A DNA stretch of 64,000 nt, from assembly GCF_019688735.1 (NCBI RefSeq), contig NZ_JAIFYA010000003.1, positions 62,001 to 126,000 of the forward strand. The letters run 5' to 3'. Position 1 is the first letter of the stretch; every line of letters begins with the position of its first letter. The translations under genes and the position numbers were made by a program. Of the stretch, positions 25,469 through 34,421 are shown in pieces. The notes beneath the pieces are model-generated. The model saw only the letters and a program-made list of their open reading frames with translations, searched no databases and was not told where the DNA came from. Origin of the DNA: Thermosulfurimonas sp. F29. GTDB lineage: Bacteria; Desulfobacterota; Thermodesulfobacteria; Thermodesulfobacteriales; Thermodesulfobacteriaceae.

Positions 25469-26215
25469 TTACCGAAATTGATAAGAGTAATAAAGAGCAA
25501 TACCCTTATCCCTGGCGTACCTTTCCACCGAGGGATGAGAAACCATGTGGGTGACCAGAATTAGAAATCGGTCGGGAAAAATCTGAATCAAGGGTTTGAT
25601 CTTGCGGCGGAGGAATCGGTCTATGTCGTTTTTGGAAAGCTGAGCCTTGGCTTCTCCCAAAATAACCAGCTCCTTCCCGTTCTTTCGGGCCTTACCGAAA
25701 ATGTTGACCTCTAAAGGCCGACCCTTTTCGTCTTCTACAAAGGTCCGGATCAATTCTCCTTCCACTTTCAGACCGTAGTCTTTTTCCAGGAGCCGAGGCA
25801 AATAACGGAAGGCTTCGTTTTCCAGGGTGTAGCCTACGGTAATGGAAAGGCCCCCCACCTGTTGCCGCAGATCCCGGATATCCTCTTTTACCTTCCCCAT
25901 CTCTCCGGTGAGCTTGCGTACATCCTCCGTGAGCTGATCCACCCTTTGAGTGAGTTCGTCCACCCTTTGAGTGAGTTCGTCCACCCTTTGAGTAAGCTGA
26001 TCCACTCGTTGAGTGAGTTGATCCACCCTTTGAGTTAGGGTTCGCAGGTTTTCTCCCTGCTGGCGGACGATTTCTTTGAGCTCGTTAAACTCCTCCCGGG
26101 TAACGGTCTGGGCCAGATTTTCGTAGATCTCGGAGAGGACGCGTAGGAGTTTGAGGGCCGCTTCCTCTCCGAAGGTCTCCCGAAATTCCTCAAAATATCT
26201 AAAGGCGTTAAACAT
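25469..26215 (-). CDS. Coiled-coil protein with PD-(D/E)XK-like tail, family copy A
   Basis: 248 residues, no known name. Head (1-59) starts MFNAFRYFEEFRE, identical to copy B at 58641. From residue 60 come six heptads of the type LTQRVDQ, a parallel coiled coil. The tail (about 115-248) has GYTLENEAFRYLP, then EVNIFGKARKNGKELVILGEAK, which fits the (E/D)-xn-ExK pattern of the restriction-endonuclease-like superfamily (DUF3782-type proteins of thermophiles and cyanobacteria). ATG 26215 has GGAGAGAT upstream. Function unknown; DNA binding or cleavage is plausible from the tail only. Confidence 0.8.
   Translation of the reverse strand: MFNAFRYFEEFRETFGEEAALKLLRVLSEIYENLAQTVTREEFNELKEIVRQQGENLRTLTQRVDQLTQRVDQLTQRVDELTQRVDELTQRVDQLTEDVRKLTGEMGKVKEDIRDLRQQVGGLSITVGYTLENEAFRYLPRLLEKDYGLKVEGELIRTFVEDEKGRPLEVNIFGKARKNGKELVILGEAKAQLSKNDIDRFLRRKIKPLIQIFPDRFLILVTHMVSHPSVERYARDKGIALYYSYQFR
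25913..26038 (-). repeat. Six in-frame 21-bp heptad repeats (copy A)
   Basis: Each unit encodes LTQRVD(Q/E) or the variant LTEDVRK. The 21-bp periodicity is direct; units differ by a few synonymous or Gln/Glu changes. Confidence 0.9.
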
Positions 26216-26266
26216 TTTTATCTCTCCGCCCTCCAATCCGGATCTCCGTCCAACCGGAAACCCGGG

Positions 26267-26294
26267 TTGTCATTTTTTTCAGTTAAACTAGTAT
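26267..26294 (+). promoter_or_regulatory. Candidate promoter of mqnE
   Basis: TTGTCA (26267-26272), 16-bp spacer, TAGTAT (26289-26294). The mqnE ATG at 26303 begins 8 nt after the -10 box and has no Shine-Dalgarno, suggesting a leaderless or nearly leaderless mRNA. Confidence 0.45.
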
Positions 26295-26302
26295 AGCCGT
26301 TG

Positions 26303-27391
26303 ATGCGGGAGAAAACAATCAGAATAGCTGGTCTCTACGACATCTACGAAAAGATCCGGGCCGGGGAGAGACTCTCCCGTGAGGACGGGCTGAAGCTCCT
26401 CTCCTGCCGGGACCTCCTGGCGCTGGGATGGCTGGCCCGGCTGGTGCGGGAACGCCTGCACGGTCGGCGGGTGTATTATGTGATCAATCGTCATCTGAAC
26501 TATACCAATGTCTGTGAAAATCGCTGCCGCTTCTGCGCCTACTGGCGGGCTCCCGGGGATCCGGAGGGGTATGTCGTCTCCCCGGAGGAGGCCGTAAAAC
26601 GGCTTTCGGAGGGACCTCCTCCCCGGGAAATTCACATCGTGGGAGGGGTGAATCCGGAGCTTCCTTACAGTTATTATCTGGAACTCCTTTCGGCCCTGCG
26701 CGAGGCTTTCCCCGGGGCGGCCTTAAAGGCCTTCACCTGCGTTGAGATAGATCACCTGGCGAGGATTTCCGGAAAGTCAGTGGAGGAGGTGTTGCTGGAT
26801 CTTAAAGAGGCGGGTCTTTCCTGTCTTCCGGGAGGCGGGGCGGAGGTCTTCTCGGAAAGGGTGCGCGAGAGGCTCTTTCCCCGCAAGATCCCCGCCGAAC
26901 GCTGGCTGGAGGTCGCCCGCACCGCGCACCGTCTGGGCATCCCCACCAACGCCACCCTGCTTTACGGACACCTCGAGACCCCGGAGGAGAGGGTGGATCA
27001 CCTCCTCCGGCTCCGGGAGCTTCAGGACGAAACCGGGGGTTTTCTCTGCTTCGTGCCCCTGCCCTTTCTTCCGGAAAAGACCCCTCTCCGGGGAGAGGTC
27101 TCCGCTCCCACGGGGTTCGACGATCTGCGGATGGTGGCCGTGGCCCGGCTCCTGCTGGACAACATACCTCACCTCAAGGCCTACTGGGTCTTTCTGGGGG
27201 TAAAGCTGGCCCAGCTGGCCCTTCACTTCGGGGCCGACGATCTCCACGGCACCGTGGTGGAGGAGAAGATAAGCGAGGCCTCCGGAGGGCGGGAGGCCGA
27301 GGCCCTGAGCCGAACCGAGATAGAGCGTCTCATCCGGGAGGCAGGCTTTGAACCCGTGGAAAGGGACGCCTTTTACCATCCCGTGAACTAG
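26303..27391 (+). CDS. mqnE: Aminofutalosine synthase MqnE (futalosine menaquinone pathway)
   Basis: 362 residues. Radical SAM cluster Cys71, Cys75, Cys78 in [13 protein letters not shown]; MqnE-type [38 protein letters not shown] and [15 protein letters not shown]. The enzyme joins 3-enolpyruvoyl-benzoate and SAM to give aminofutalosine. Presence of this gene means menaquinone is made by the futalosine route, common in anaerobic thermophiles. Its stop TAG shares the CTAG palindrome with the stop of convergent gyrA. Confidence 0.95.
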   Translation: MREKTIRIAGLYDIYEKIRAGERLSREDGLKLLSCRDLLALGWLARLVRERLHGRRVYYVINRHLNYTNVCENRCRFCAYWRAPGDPEGYVVSPEEAVKRLSEGPPPREIHIVGGVNPELPYSYYLELLSALREAFPGAALKAFTCVEIDHLARISGKSVEEVLLDLKEAGLSCLPGGGAEVFSERVRERLFPRKIPAERWLEVARTAHRLGIPTNATLLYGHLETPEERVDHLLRLRELQDETGGFLCFVPLPFLPEKTPLRGEVSAPTGFDDLRMVAVARLLLDNIPHLKAYWVFLGVKLAQLALHFGADDLHGTVVEEKISEASGGREAEALSRTEIERLIREAGFEPVERDAFYHPVN

Positions 27392-29808
27392 ACCTCTCTC
27401 ACCCCGGCCAGCCCCACGATCCTCTCCTCTCCGTTGAGGAAGAAGAGCTTGACCCCGCGGGTGGCCCGTCCCTTGAAGGGAATGTCTTTCACCCGAAGGC
27501 GGATGATCTTCCCGGAATCGGAGAGGAGGAGGATCTCGTCTCCCTCCGAGACCAGAAGCCCCCCGGCCAGATCCCCGGACTTGGCGTCGATCCGGGCGGC
27601 AATGATCCCTTTTCCCCCGCGACTCTGGAGCCGATATTCCGTAAGAGGAGTGCGTTTGCCGTAGCCGAAGGCGGTGACGGTGAGGAGGTCTCTTTTTTCT
27701 CCGGGGGGGAGCACCAGGAGGCTTACCACCTCGTCTCCGCGGGCAAGCTCGATGCCCTTGACCCCGGCGGCGGCCCGTCCCATGGGGCGCACCTGATCCT
27801 CGGGGAACCGGATGGCCTGTCCCCGCCGGGTGAGTAGCAGGATCTCGTGATCCCCCTCCGTGAGGGCGGCGTCCACCAGCTCGTCGCCTTCGTTCAGCTT
27901 CAGGGCCAGGATGCCCGTGGAACGCGGGTTTCCGAATTCGGAAAGTTCCGTCTTTTTGATCAATCCCCGGCGCGTGACGAAGATCACGAAACGCCCTTCG
28001 GAAAACTCGCGCACCGGAACCACCGTGGCCACCCGTTCGTCCTCGGTCAGCCGCAGGAGGTTGGAAAGGGGCGTGCCCCGGGCCGCTCTCCCCGCCTGCG
28101 GAATGTCCAGCACCCGCAACCAGTAGGCCCGTCCCCGGTTGGTGAAACACAGAAAGGTCTCGTGGGTGGTGGCCACGAAGAGGTCCTTCACCGCGTCCCC
28201 GTCTCCCACCGAAAGCCCGCTTACGCCCTTTCCTCCCCGGCGCTGCTGGCGATAGGTGGAAAGGGGTAGTCTCTTTACATAGCCCCTGTAGGTCACGGTG
28301 ACCACCATGGATTCCTCGACCACCAGGTCCTCCCAGGAGACCTCACCGTCGTCGGCAACGATCTCCGTGCGCCGGGGATCGGCGTACTTCTCCTTGAGCT
28401 CCCGCAGTTCGGCCTCTATGACCCCCTTCAGGGTCTCCTCGTCGGAGAGAATCCTTTCGAACCAGGCGATCTGGCGCTGAAGTTCCCGGTATTCGGCGCG
28501 AAGTTTCTCCCGTTCAAGGGCCGTGAGTCTCTGGAGACGCATGTCCAGGATGGCCTGGGCCTGGGCCTCGGAAAAGGCGAAGCGTTTTATTAATTTCTCC
28601 TTGGCCTCGGACGGAGTGCGGGAGCCCCGGATGAGGGCGATGATTTCGTCGAGGTGATCGAGAGCCTTGAGCAAGCCCTCCAGAATGTGGGCCCGTTCGC
28701 GGGCCTTGCGGAGGTCGTACTGGGTACGACGCAGCACCACCTCCCGGCGGTGAGCCAGAAAGTGTCCCAGCACCTCCCGGAGGGAGAGAAGCTCGGGTCG
28801 GCCCCGCACCAGGGCCAGCATGATGACCCCGAAGGTGCTCTCGAGCGGGGTGTGCTTGTAAAGCTGGTTCAGGACGATCCGGGCCTGATCGGCCTTCTCC
28901 CGCTTGAGTTCCACCACCACGCGGAGACCGTCCCGGTCGGATTCGTCCCGCACCTCGGCGATACCTTCCAGTTTCTTCTGCTGGGCGAGTTCCGCGATGC
29001 GCTCCACCAGCTTGGCTTTGTTGACCTGATAGGGAATCTCGGTGATCACGATGGCCGTGCGCCCCCGTTCCCGCTCGATCACCGCCCGGCCCCTCATCCT
29101 GATGAGTCCCTTGCCCGTGGCGTAGGCCTCCCGGATCCCTTCCCGTCCCACGATGAGGGCCCCGGTGGGAAAGTCCGGCCCCTTTATGTAGCGCATGAGC
29201 TCGTCGAGGGTGATTTCCGGGTTGCGGAGCATGGCGATGAGGGCGTCCACCACCTCCCCCAGATTGTGCGGGGGGATGTTGGTGGCCATCCCCACGGCTA
29301 TCCCCGAGGCCCCGTTCACCAGCAGGTTGGGGAGCCTGGAGGGAAGCACCACCGGTTCCTTCAGGGTGTTGTCGTAGTTGGGGGCAAAGTCCACGGTCTC
29401 TTTTTCGATGTCGGCGAGCATCTCGTGGGCAATGCGGGAAAGGCGCACCTCGGTGTAGCGCATGGCCGCCGGGGCGTCGCCGTCCACGGAACCGAAGTTC
29501 CCCTGTCCGTCCACCAGGGGGTAGCGCATGGTGAAGTCCTGGGCCAGCCGCACCAGGGTGTCGTAAACCGCGGCGTCCCCGTGGGGATGATACTTACCGA
29601 TGACCTCTCCCACCACGCGGGCGCTTTTCTTGTGGGGTTTGTTCCAGTCGTTTTTCATCTCGTGCATGGCGTAGAGGATCCTGCGTTGCACGGGCTTGAG
29701 ACCGTCTCTCACATCCGGAAGCGCCCGCCCCACGATCACGCTCATGGCGTAGTCCAGATAGGAACGCTTCAGTTCCTCCTCTAAGGGCACGCTCAGAATC
29801 TCACCCAT
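27388..29808 (-). CDS. gyrA: DNA gyrase subunit A
   Basis: 806 residues. Catalytic Tyr118 in [11 protein letters not shown]; the winged-helix and tower regions follow, then a C-terminal six-bladed beta-pinwheel. The GyrA box reads QRRGGKG near residue 524, which identifies gyrase rather than topoisomerase IV. At the position of E. coli Ser83 in the quinolone pocket the residue is Ala79 (HGDAAVYD). Second-blade motifs such as LQSRGGKG are present. gyrB is not in the window. Confidence 0.96.
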   Translation of the reverse strand: MGEILSVPLEEELKRSYLDYAMSVIVGRALPDVRDGLKPVQRRILYAMHEMKNDWNKPHKKSARVVGEVIGKYHPHGDAAVYDTLVRLAQDFTMRYPLVDGQGNFGSVDGDAPAAMRYTEVRLSRIAHEMLADIEKETVDFAPNYDNTLKEPVVLPSRLPNLLVNGASGIAVGMATNIPPHNLGEVVDALIAMLRNPEITLDELMRYIKGPDFPTGALIVGREGIREAYATGKGLIRMRGRAVIERERGRTAIVITEIPYQVNKAKLVERIAELAQQKKLEGIAEVRDESDRDGLRVVVELKREKADQARIVLNQLYKHTPLESTFGVIMLALVRGRPELLSLREVLGHFLAHRREVVLRRTQYDLRKARERAHILEGLLKALDHLDEIIALIRGSRTPSEAKEKLIKRFAFSEAQAQAILDMRLQRLTALEREKLRAEYRELQRQIAWFERILSDEETLKGVIEAELRELKEKYADPRRTEIVADDGEVSWEDLVVEESMVVTVTYRGYVKRLPLSTYRQQRRGGKGVSGLSVGDGDAVKDLFVATTHETFLCFTNRGRAYWLRVLDIPQAGRAARGTPLSNLLRLTEDERVATVVPVREFSEGRFVIFVTRRGLIKKTELSEFGNPRSTGILALKLNEGDELVDAALTEGDHEILLLTRRGQAIRFPEDQVRPMGRAAAGVKGIELARGDEVVSLLVLPPGEKRDLLTVTAFGYGKRTPLTEYRLQSRGGKGIIAARIDAKSGDLAGGLLVSEGDEILLLSDSGKIIRLRVKDIPFKGRATRGVKLFFLNGEERIVGLAGVREV

Positions 29809-30092
29809 TTCCGGATTCCTCCCGTGGTGCTATGATTTGCGATTCAGGAAGGACGGTGCTGGGGCTTGCCCCGGGCCAAAATCAGTAGAACCGTTACCAG
29901 ACCTATCACAAAAAGATAGAAGCAGCCCCCAGCACCTCCATTTTTACTCCTCCCGCTGGTTTCGATCGAGGGCCATGTCCCTACTTTACCACAAAAAAAA
30001 CGGGAGCGGATCCGGTTCCGTATCCCTGAAGATCACCCCTGGCAAATCCGATCTTTGCGTGTTAAGGATAAGGCCCGGAGGGAGGCTTCCCC
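29809..30092. other. Divergent intergenic region gyrA / histidine phosphatase with inverted repeat
   Basis: Contains a perfect 10-bp inverted repeat, GGTGCTGGGG (29855-29864) and CCCCAGCACC (29927-29936). On the minus strand this could fold with an inner CTATC/GATAG hairpin, while GGGGC-AA-GCCCC competes with the outer stem. A strong minus-strand Shine-Dalgarno (GGGAGGAG) precedes an 11-codon ORF (MEVLGAASIFL). A shifted frame over the same bases reads a hydrophobic peptide (CFYLFVIGLVTVLLILARG) to a TGA but has no start codon. Confidence 0.4.
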
Positions 30093-30743
30093 ATGGAGAC
30101 CAGGGTCTATGTCCTGCGGCACGGTCAGACCCACGCCAATGCCGAAGGGAGGTTTGCCGGGCGCACTCCGGAACCCCTCACCGAAAAGGGGCGCGAGCAG
30201 GCTCGTCGGGCCGGGGAGTACCTCCGTTCCGATCCACCGATCCGGATCTATGTGAGCCCCCTGCGCCGCACCCGCGACACCGCCGAGCTTATGCTCGAGG
30301 CCCTGGGACGCCGGGCGGAGGTGGTGGAGGAGCCGGGATTTCTGGAGATCTCCATCCCCCCCTGGGAGGGGCGTTTTAAGCACGAACTGCGGGCCGATCC
30401 GGTCTTTCAGTACGAGGTGTGGTCGAAAAGCCCTCATCGATTCTTTATTCCCGGTTGCGAGACCCTTCCCGAGGTTTACGGGCGGGCCGTGCGGGCCATG
30501 GAAGAAGTCTTCCACCGCGAGTCCAGTCGCACCGTGGCCGTGGTTACCCACATGGTGGTGGTGCGCTGTCTCCTGGTGCATTACCTGGAGCTACCCCTTG
30601 CGGCCTATCGCACGGTCCCCGTGCCCAATGCCCTTCCGGTGCTTCTCCGCCGCCGGGGGCTCGAGGTCTCCGTGGAGGTGCCTTTCGGAGGAGGACGGGA
30701 AGCCGAAGAGATGCGGGCCTTTCTGGAGGGGGTTCGTCCGTGA
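30093..30743 (+). CDS. Histidine phosphatase (phosphoglycerate mutase-like)
   Basis: 216 residues. Phosphohistidine motif LRHGQTHANAEGRFAG at residues 8-23, SPLRRTRDTAELM, and the second catalytic His in VVTHMVVVRCLL. The family includes cofactor-dependent phosphoglycerate mutases and alpha-ribazole phosphatase (CobC); size and the motifs fit the small-molecule phosphatase branch. A CobC role is possible because the organism makes cobalamin, but the cbi genes are more than 20 kb away. Its TGA overlaps the GTG of the AsmA-like gene. Confidence 0.85.
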   Translation: METRVYVLRHGQTHANAEGRFAGRTPEPLTEKGREQARRAGEYLRSDPPIRIYVSPLRRTRDTAELMLEALGRRAEVVEEPGFLEISIPPWEGRFKHELRADPVFQYEVWSKSPHRFFIPGCETLPEVYGRAVRAMEEVFHRESSRTVAVVTHMVVVRCLLVHYLELPLAAYRTVPVPNALPVLLRRRGLEVSVEVPFGGGREAEEMRAFLEGVRP

Positions 30744-33700
30744 AAAGGGCCCTTAAGATCTCCGCCCTGGTTCTGGCGGGTTTTCTGCTCCTTGCGGTGG
30801 CCCTGGGGTTTCTGCTCCCCTACATAGTGAACCTTTCCGCGGTAAAGGACCGGGTGGCGCAAAGGCTTTCCCGCACCCTAAAGGCCGAGGTCTCGGTAGG
30901 GACCCTTCGGTTCCGGGTCTTCCTTCGCCCCGGACTTTCCGCGGAGGAAGTACGCATCAGGGCACCCAGTTATCTTCTCTCCGTCAGAAGCTTGCGCCTT
31001 TACCCGGAGGTAATCCCGCTTCTTCACCGGAAGATCGTCATAAGGAGTTTCGCCCTGGAGTCCCCGCATCTCACCGTAATCCTTCCGGAGAGCCGGGGGA
31101 AAAGGCCCCTTTCCGTGAGGGAGATCGTCCGGCGCCTTCCGGTCCTACCGGCCATGGAGGTGCGGGTGTCCGGGGGGCGGCTGCGCCTTCTACGGGGGGA
31201 GGTCTTCCTCCTGGAACTCACCGACCTTTCGGCGGAGGTGGCCACCCGTCCCGAACAGATCCTGGTGGAACTCAAGGGGACCCCCTCCTTCGCCCGCAGT
31301 CTTCGTCTCAAAGGGCGGCTGAACCTGAAAGAGGCCTCGGCGGAAGGACTCCTGGAGCTCTCCCGGGTGGATCTAGCCGCCTTACGGCTCCTTAAGGATT
31401 ATCTTCCGCTTCCCGTGCGGAAGACCGACTTTTCCCTTTCCCTGGCCTATACCTACGAGGACGGCTCCCTGGTGGCGGGTTTCAAGGGTTCGGCTCCCTG
31501 CGTTCTCTTCGAGAAGGAACCGGATCTCCTCTTTTCCTGCGCCGCCTTCGAGGGACAATTTTCGGTCTCAAAGGCCGGTTTCGAGGTCCTTTTCAGGAAT
31601 CTCGACTTTAAGGAGCCGGAGCTGCGGGGGGAACTCACCCTGCGCAAACAGTCCGGGGCCTACGAGCTGGCCGCCCGACTGAGTAGCCTCGACTTTACCG
31701 CGGTCCGGGAGCGCCTCCTGCGCATTTTCCCGAAAAACAAAGGGCTTGCCCACCTTTTCTCCACGGTGCGCGGGGGCGTCTTCTCGGACCTGGAATTTCG
31801 GTCCCGGGCTCCCGAACTTTCCGGTCTTTTCCGTCCGGAAAACTTCATCCTTTCGGCCCGGGTGCGGGAAGGGGCGGTTCGTCTCTCCCGCCCGGCCCTG
31901 GATCTTTCCGGGGTCTCGGGGACTCTCTCCCTGATCATGGGGGACCTGACCTTCAAGGGCTCGGCCCGGCTCCCGGAGCTTACCGTTAATAAAGCTTCGG
32001 TTCGGGTGCACCTTCGCGACCGGAAGGCCCCCCTGAGGGTCGCGGCCGGGTTTTCCGGCGAGTCCGCGAGGCTCCTTTCGGTGGCGCGCTCGGTCTCGCC
32101 CCGGGTGGAAAGGGCCCTTTCCTTCCTGGCGGTGCGCGGCCCGGTTTCGGGAAGCCTCGAGGTGTCCGGGTCGCGCGAAAAGCCCCGGGTAAGGGTGCGT
32201 CTCAGACCCGAACGGATCTCCCTCAGGATGAACGCCCTGCCCTGGCCCCTCACCGTCTCCGGAGGGACCTTCTCCCTCCGGGGGAAAAAACTGAGTCTTT
32301 CCGGCTCCCGGATCTCCGGTCCTCCCGGCTCCCTGCGGATCTCGCTGGACCTTGACTTTTCCCGCAGGCCCTATCGAATCCGTCTCAGCGAGGCCCGGGG
32401 AAGGGTGATCCTGAAGCCCCTTCTTCCGCTCCTCTTTCGTTCCGCGGAGATTAAAAGGCTCTGGGAATCCCTCCGGCTCTCGGTAAAGGAGGTGGAAATC
32501 GCCTCCCTGACCTATCAGGGACCGCTTACCGGAAAGGCCCTCCGCGCCGGAGTCCGCTTCCAGGGAAAAGTCCTTGCGGGAAGCCTCTTCGTTAAAGCCC
32601 TCGGTATTCCCCTTCAATTCCGCGGCCTGCCCCTCACCTATCGACCCGGACATCTGGGCTTCGGTCCGGGGGAATTTGAGGTACTGGGGGCCGGCCTCGT
32701 CCTTTCCGGCACGAAGGACCTCCGCACCGGGACTCTCTCCCTGCGCGGCTCCGGGGAGGTCTCGCGAAACCTTCTCGTGCACCTTTACGAAAGACTCCAC
32801 CTCCCTCAAAGATTCCTGCTGACCTCTCCCCTCCGTCTGAAAAACCTCGACCTTTCCCTTCCGGGAAAGGGACGGCTCCGGTTGACCCTTTCCCTGGAAA
32901 CATCCCGGGGAGCCGCCCTTGAGGCCACCCTGGAACGGGATGAAAACGGTTTCGTCGTGAGAGACGGCCGTCTCCTTTTCCGGGAAGAGACCCTGACCTT
33001 TTCCTTTGAGAAGGTCCCGATGGAGTACAGGGTGAACCTGAAGGGGGAACTTTCTCCACGGGTTCTCACCGCCCTTTTTGAGGAAAATCCCGGGCTCAGG
33101 GGCTACTTCCGGGCCGACTTTGAGACGGACTTCAATCTCTCCCATCCCCTCCTTTCCCGCTTCCGGGGCCGTCTGGAGGGAGAGGGCCTGATCCTTCCCG
33201 TGCGAGGCTCTCCGCGGGTGGAGCGTTTTCGTCTCCGCGGAGCCGGACGCGTGTTCCACTTCGAGGAACTGGTGGCCCGCGTGGGCCGTTCGGACTTCAC
33301 CGCCACCGGGAGGCTCGAGGTGGCCCCGGGCAATTTTCTGATCGAGGGGAACCTGGTCTCCGACTTCCTGGATCTTCCTTACCTGAAACAAACTCTTTTT
33401 CTCCGAAAAAAGAAAACTTCCCCGCGGCTCCGGGTGGCTGGTCATATGACGCTCAGATGTCACCGGCTTCGGCTATCCGAAAATAAATTCCTGGAAGACT
33501 TTGAGGGGGAAATCTTTCTTTATGCTCCGGGCGGTCGGGTAGTAATTTCCAGAGCTCGTTTCTGCGGTCTCCCTCTCGAAGGAGATTACCGTTTCGGCCG
33601 TCGCAAACAGCTCAACCTCAATATTTATGAACCCCGGGGGAATTTCGAAGTTCTCTGGTCATGCCTTTCCCCGGGCCAAAAAGTGTTTATTACGGGGCCC

Positions 33701-34261
33701 TTTAGTCTCCGGACCGAAATCCATCTCGGTGGAAGCCGAAATCTTTTCGAGGAGGGCCGGGGTACATTTTCACTCTACTCCCCCTCCGGAGAAATCCGCC
33801 GATTCGGACTCCTCGCCAAGATCTTGGGTTTTCTCAGTCCCATCGATCTCTTCAAAGGACAGATTCCCTCCATGGAGAAAAGCGGCTTCCCTTATCAGAA
33901 GCTTTCGGTAAAGGGAAAACTTTCCGGATCACGGTTTCATGTAGAAAGCGCCCACCTTGACGGGCCGGGATTGAGACTCTTCGCCTCCGGAGATGTATTT
34001 CTTCCCGAGGGAAGGCTTGACCTTACCGTCCTGGCTTCACCTTTTAAAACGGTAGATACCCTGGTGAGCCGCATTCCGGTGGTGGGTTTCGTTCTCACCG
34101 GGAAGAAGAAAATGCTGGTCTCCTTCCCCATCGGGATCCGGGGTACCTATAAGGATCCTACCATCCTTCCTCTGGATCCCAAGGCTATCGGAGAAGGGGT
34201 CTTCAATATCTTCAGGCGCGTCTTTGAACTCCCGGCTCATGTGGTGATACCGAAGAAGTAG
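30740..34261 (+). CDS. Large AsmA-like envelope protein (probable lipid transporter)
   Basis: 1173 residues. GTG start at 30740 overlapping the previous stop (GTGA). A single N-terminal membrane helix (about 5-27) anchors a very long periplasmic region rich in short beta strands (motifs such as LRLKGRLNLKEASAEG repeated in style), then AsmA/DUF3971-like C-terminal domains including FDLTVLASPFKTVDTLVSRIPVVG-type sequence near 1100. This architecture is that of AsmA-family proteins (TamB, YhdP class), which form hydrophobic grooves bridging inner and outer membrane for phospholipid flow. No partner genes (tamA) adjacent. Confidence 0.82.
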   Translation: MKRALKISALVLAGFLLLAVALGFLLPYIVNLSAVKDRVAQRLSRTLKAEVSVGTLRFRVFLRPGLSAEEVRIRAPSYLLSVRSLRLYPEVIPLLHRKIVIRSFALESPHLTVILPESRGKRPLSVREIVRRLPVLPAMEVRVSGGRLRLLRGEVFLLELTDLSAEVATRPEQILVELKGTPSFARSLRLKGRLNLKEASAEGLLELSRVDLAALRLLKDYLPLPVRKTDFSLSLAYTYEDGSLVAGFKGSAPCVLFEKEPDLLFSCAAFEGQFSVSKAGFEVLFRNLDFKEPELRGELTLRKQSGAYELAARLSSLDFTAVRERLLRIFPKNKGLAHLFSTVRGGVFSDLEFRSRAPELSGLFRPENFILSARVREGAVRLSRPALDLSGVSGTLSLIMGDLTFKGSARLPELTVNKASVRVHLRDRKAPLRVAAGFSGESARLLSVARSVSPRVERALSFLAVRGPVSGSLEVSGSREKPRVRVRLRPERISLRMNALPWPLTVSGGTFSLRGKKLSLSGSRISGPPGSLRISLDLDFSRRPYRIRLSEARGRVILKPLLPLLFRSAEIKRLWESLRLSVKEVEIASLTYQGPLTGKALRAGVRFQGKVLAGSLFVKALGIPLQFRGLPLTYRPGHLGFGPGEFEVLGAGLVLSGTKDLRTGTLSLRGSGEVSRNLLVHLYERLHLPQRFLLTSPLRLKNLDLSLPGKGRLRLTLSLETSRGAALEATLERDENGFVVRDGRLLFREETLTFSFEKVPMEYRVNLKGELSPRVLTALFEENPGLRGYFRADFETDFNLSHPLLSRFRGRLEGEGLILPVRGSPRVERFRLRGAGRVFHFEELVARVGRSDFTATGRLEVAPGNFLIEGNLVSDFLDLPYLKQTLFLRKKKTSPRLRVAGHMTLRCHRLRLSENKFLEDFEGEIFLYAPGGRVVISRARFCGLPLEGDYRFGRRKQLNLNIYEPRGNFEVLWSCLSPGQKVFITGPFSLRTEIHLGGSRNLFEEGRGTFSLYSPSGEIRRFGLLAKILGFLSPIDLFKGQIPSMEKSGFPYQKLSVKGKLSGSRFHVESAHLDGPGLRLFASGDVFLPEGRLDLTVLASPFKTVDTLVSRIPVVGFVLTGKKKMLVSFPIGIRGTYKDPTILPLDPKAIGEGVFNIFRRVFELPAHVVIPKK

Positions 34262-34341
34262 TTTCTGAATGAAAAAACATATAAATGAGGCTTCAACTCC
34301 TCTCATCCCTTTTAATGACATACATCTTTTAAAAACGGCCC

Positions 34342-34370
34342 TTTACATTTATAAGGCTTTGGAGTATTAA
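34342..34370 (+). promoter_or_regulatory. Promoter of the porin gene
   Basis: TTTACA (34342-34347), 17-bp spacer, TATTAA (34365-34370), about 50 nt upstream of the ATG at 34422, whose GAGGAGG ribosome site is strong. A weak imperfect hairpin with CTCTCAT then TTTTA sits between this promoter and the end of the AsmA-like gene. Confidence 0.5.
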
Positions 34371-34421
34371 GGAACGAGTAAAACCGGAGGATAAAAATTT
34401 TAGGGTTGAGGAGGTGTGCTT

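Noticed and set aside
25164-25470. glmS ribozyme ahead of glmS
   Set aside because: The region is coding for the HNH protein and overlaps the glmS start; no ribozyme core seen.
31568-33463. 631-codon minus-strand frame inside the AsmA-like gene
   Set aside because: Shadow of a long GC-rich gene; composition is typical of antisense frames.
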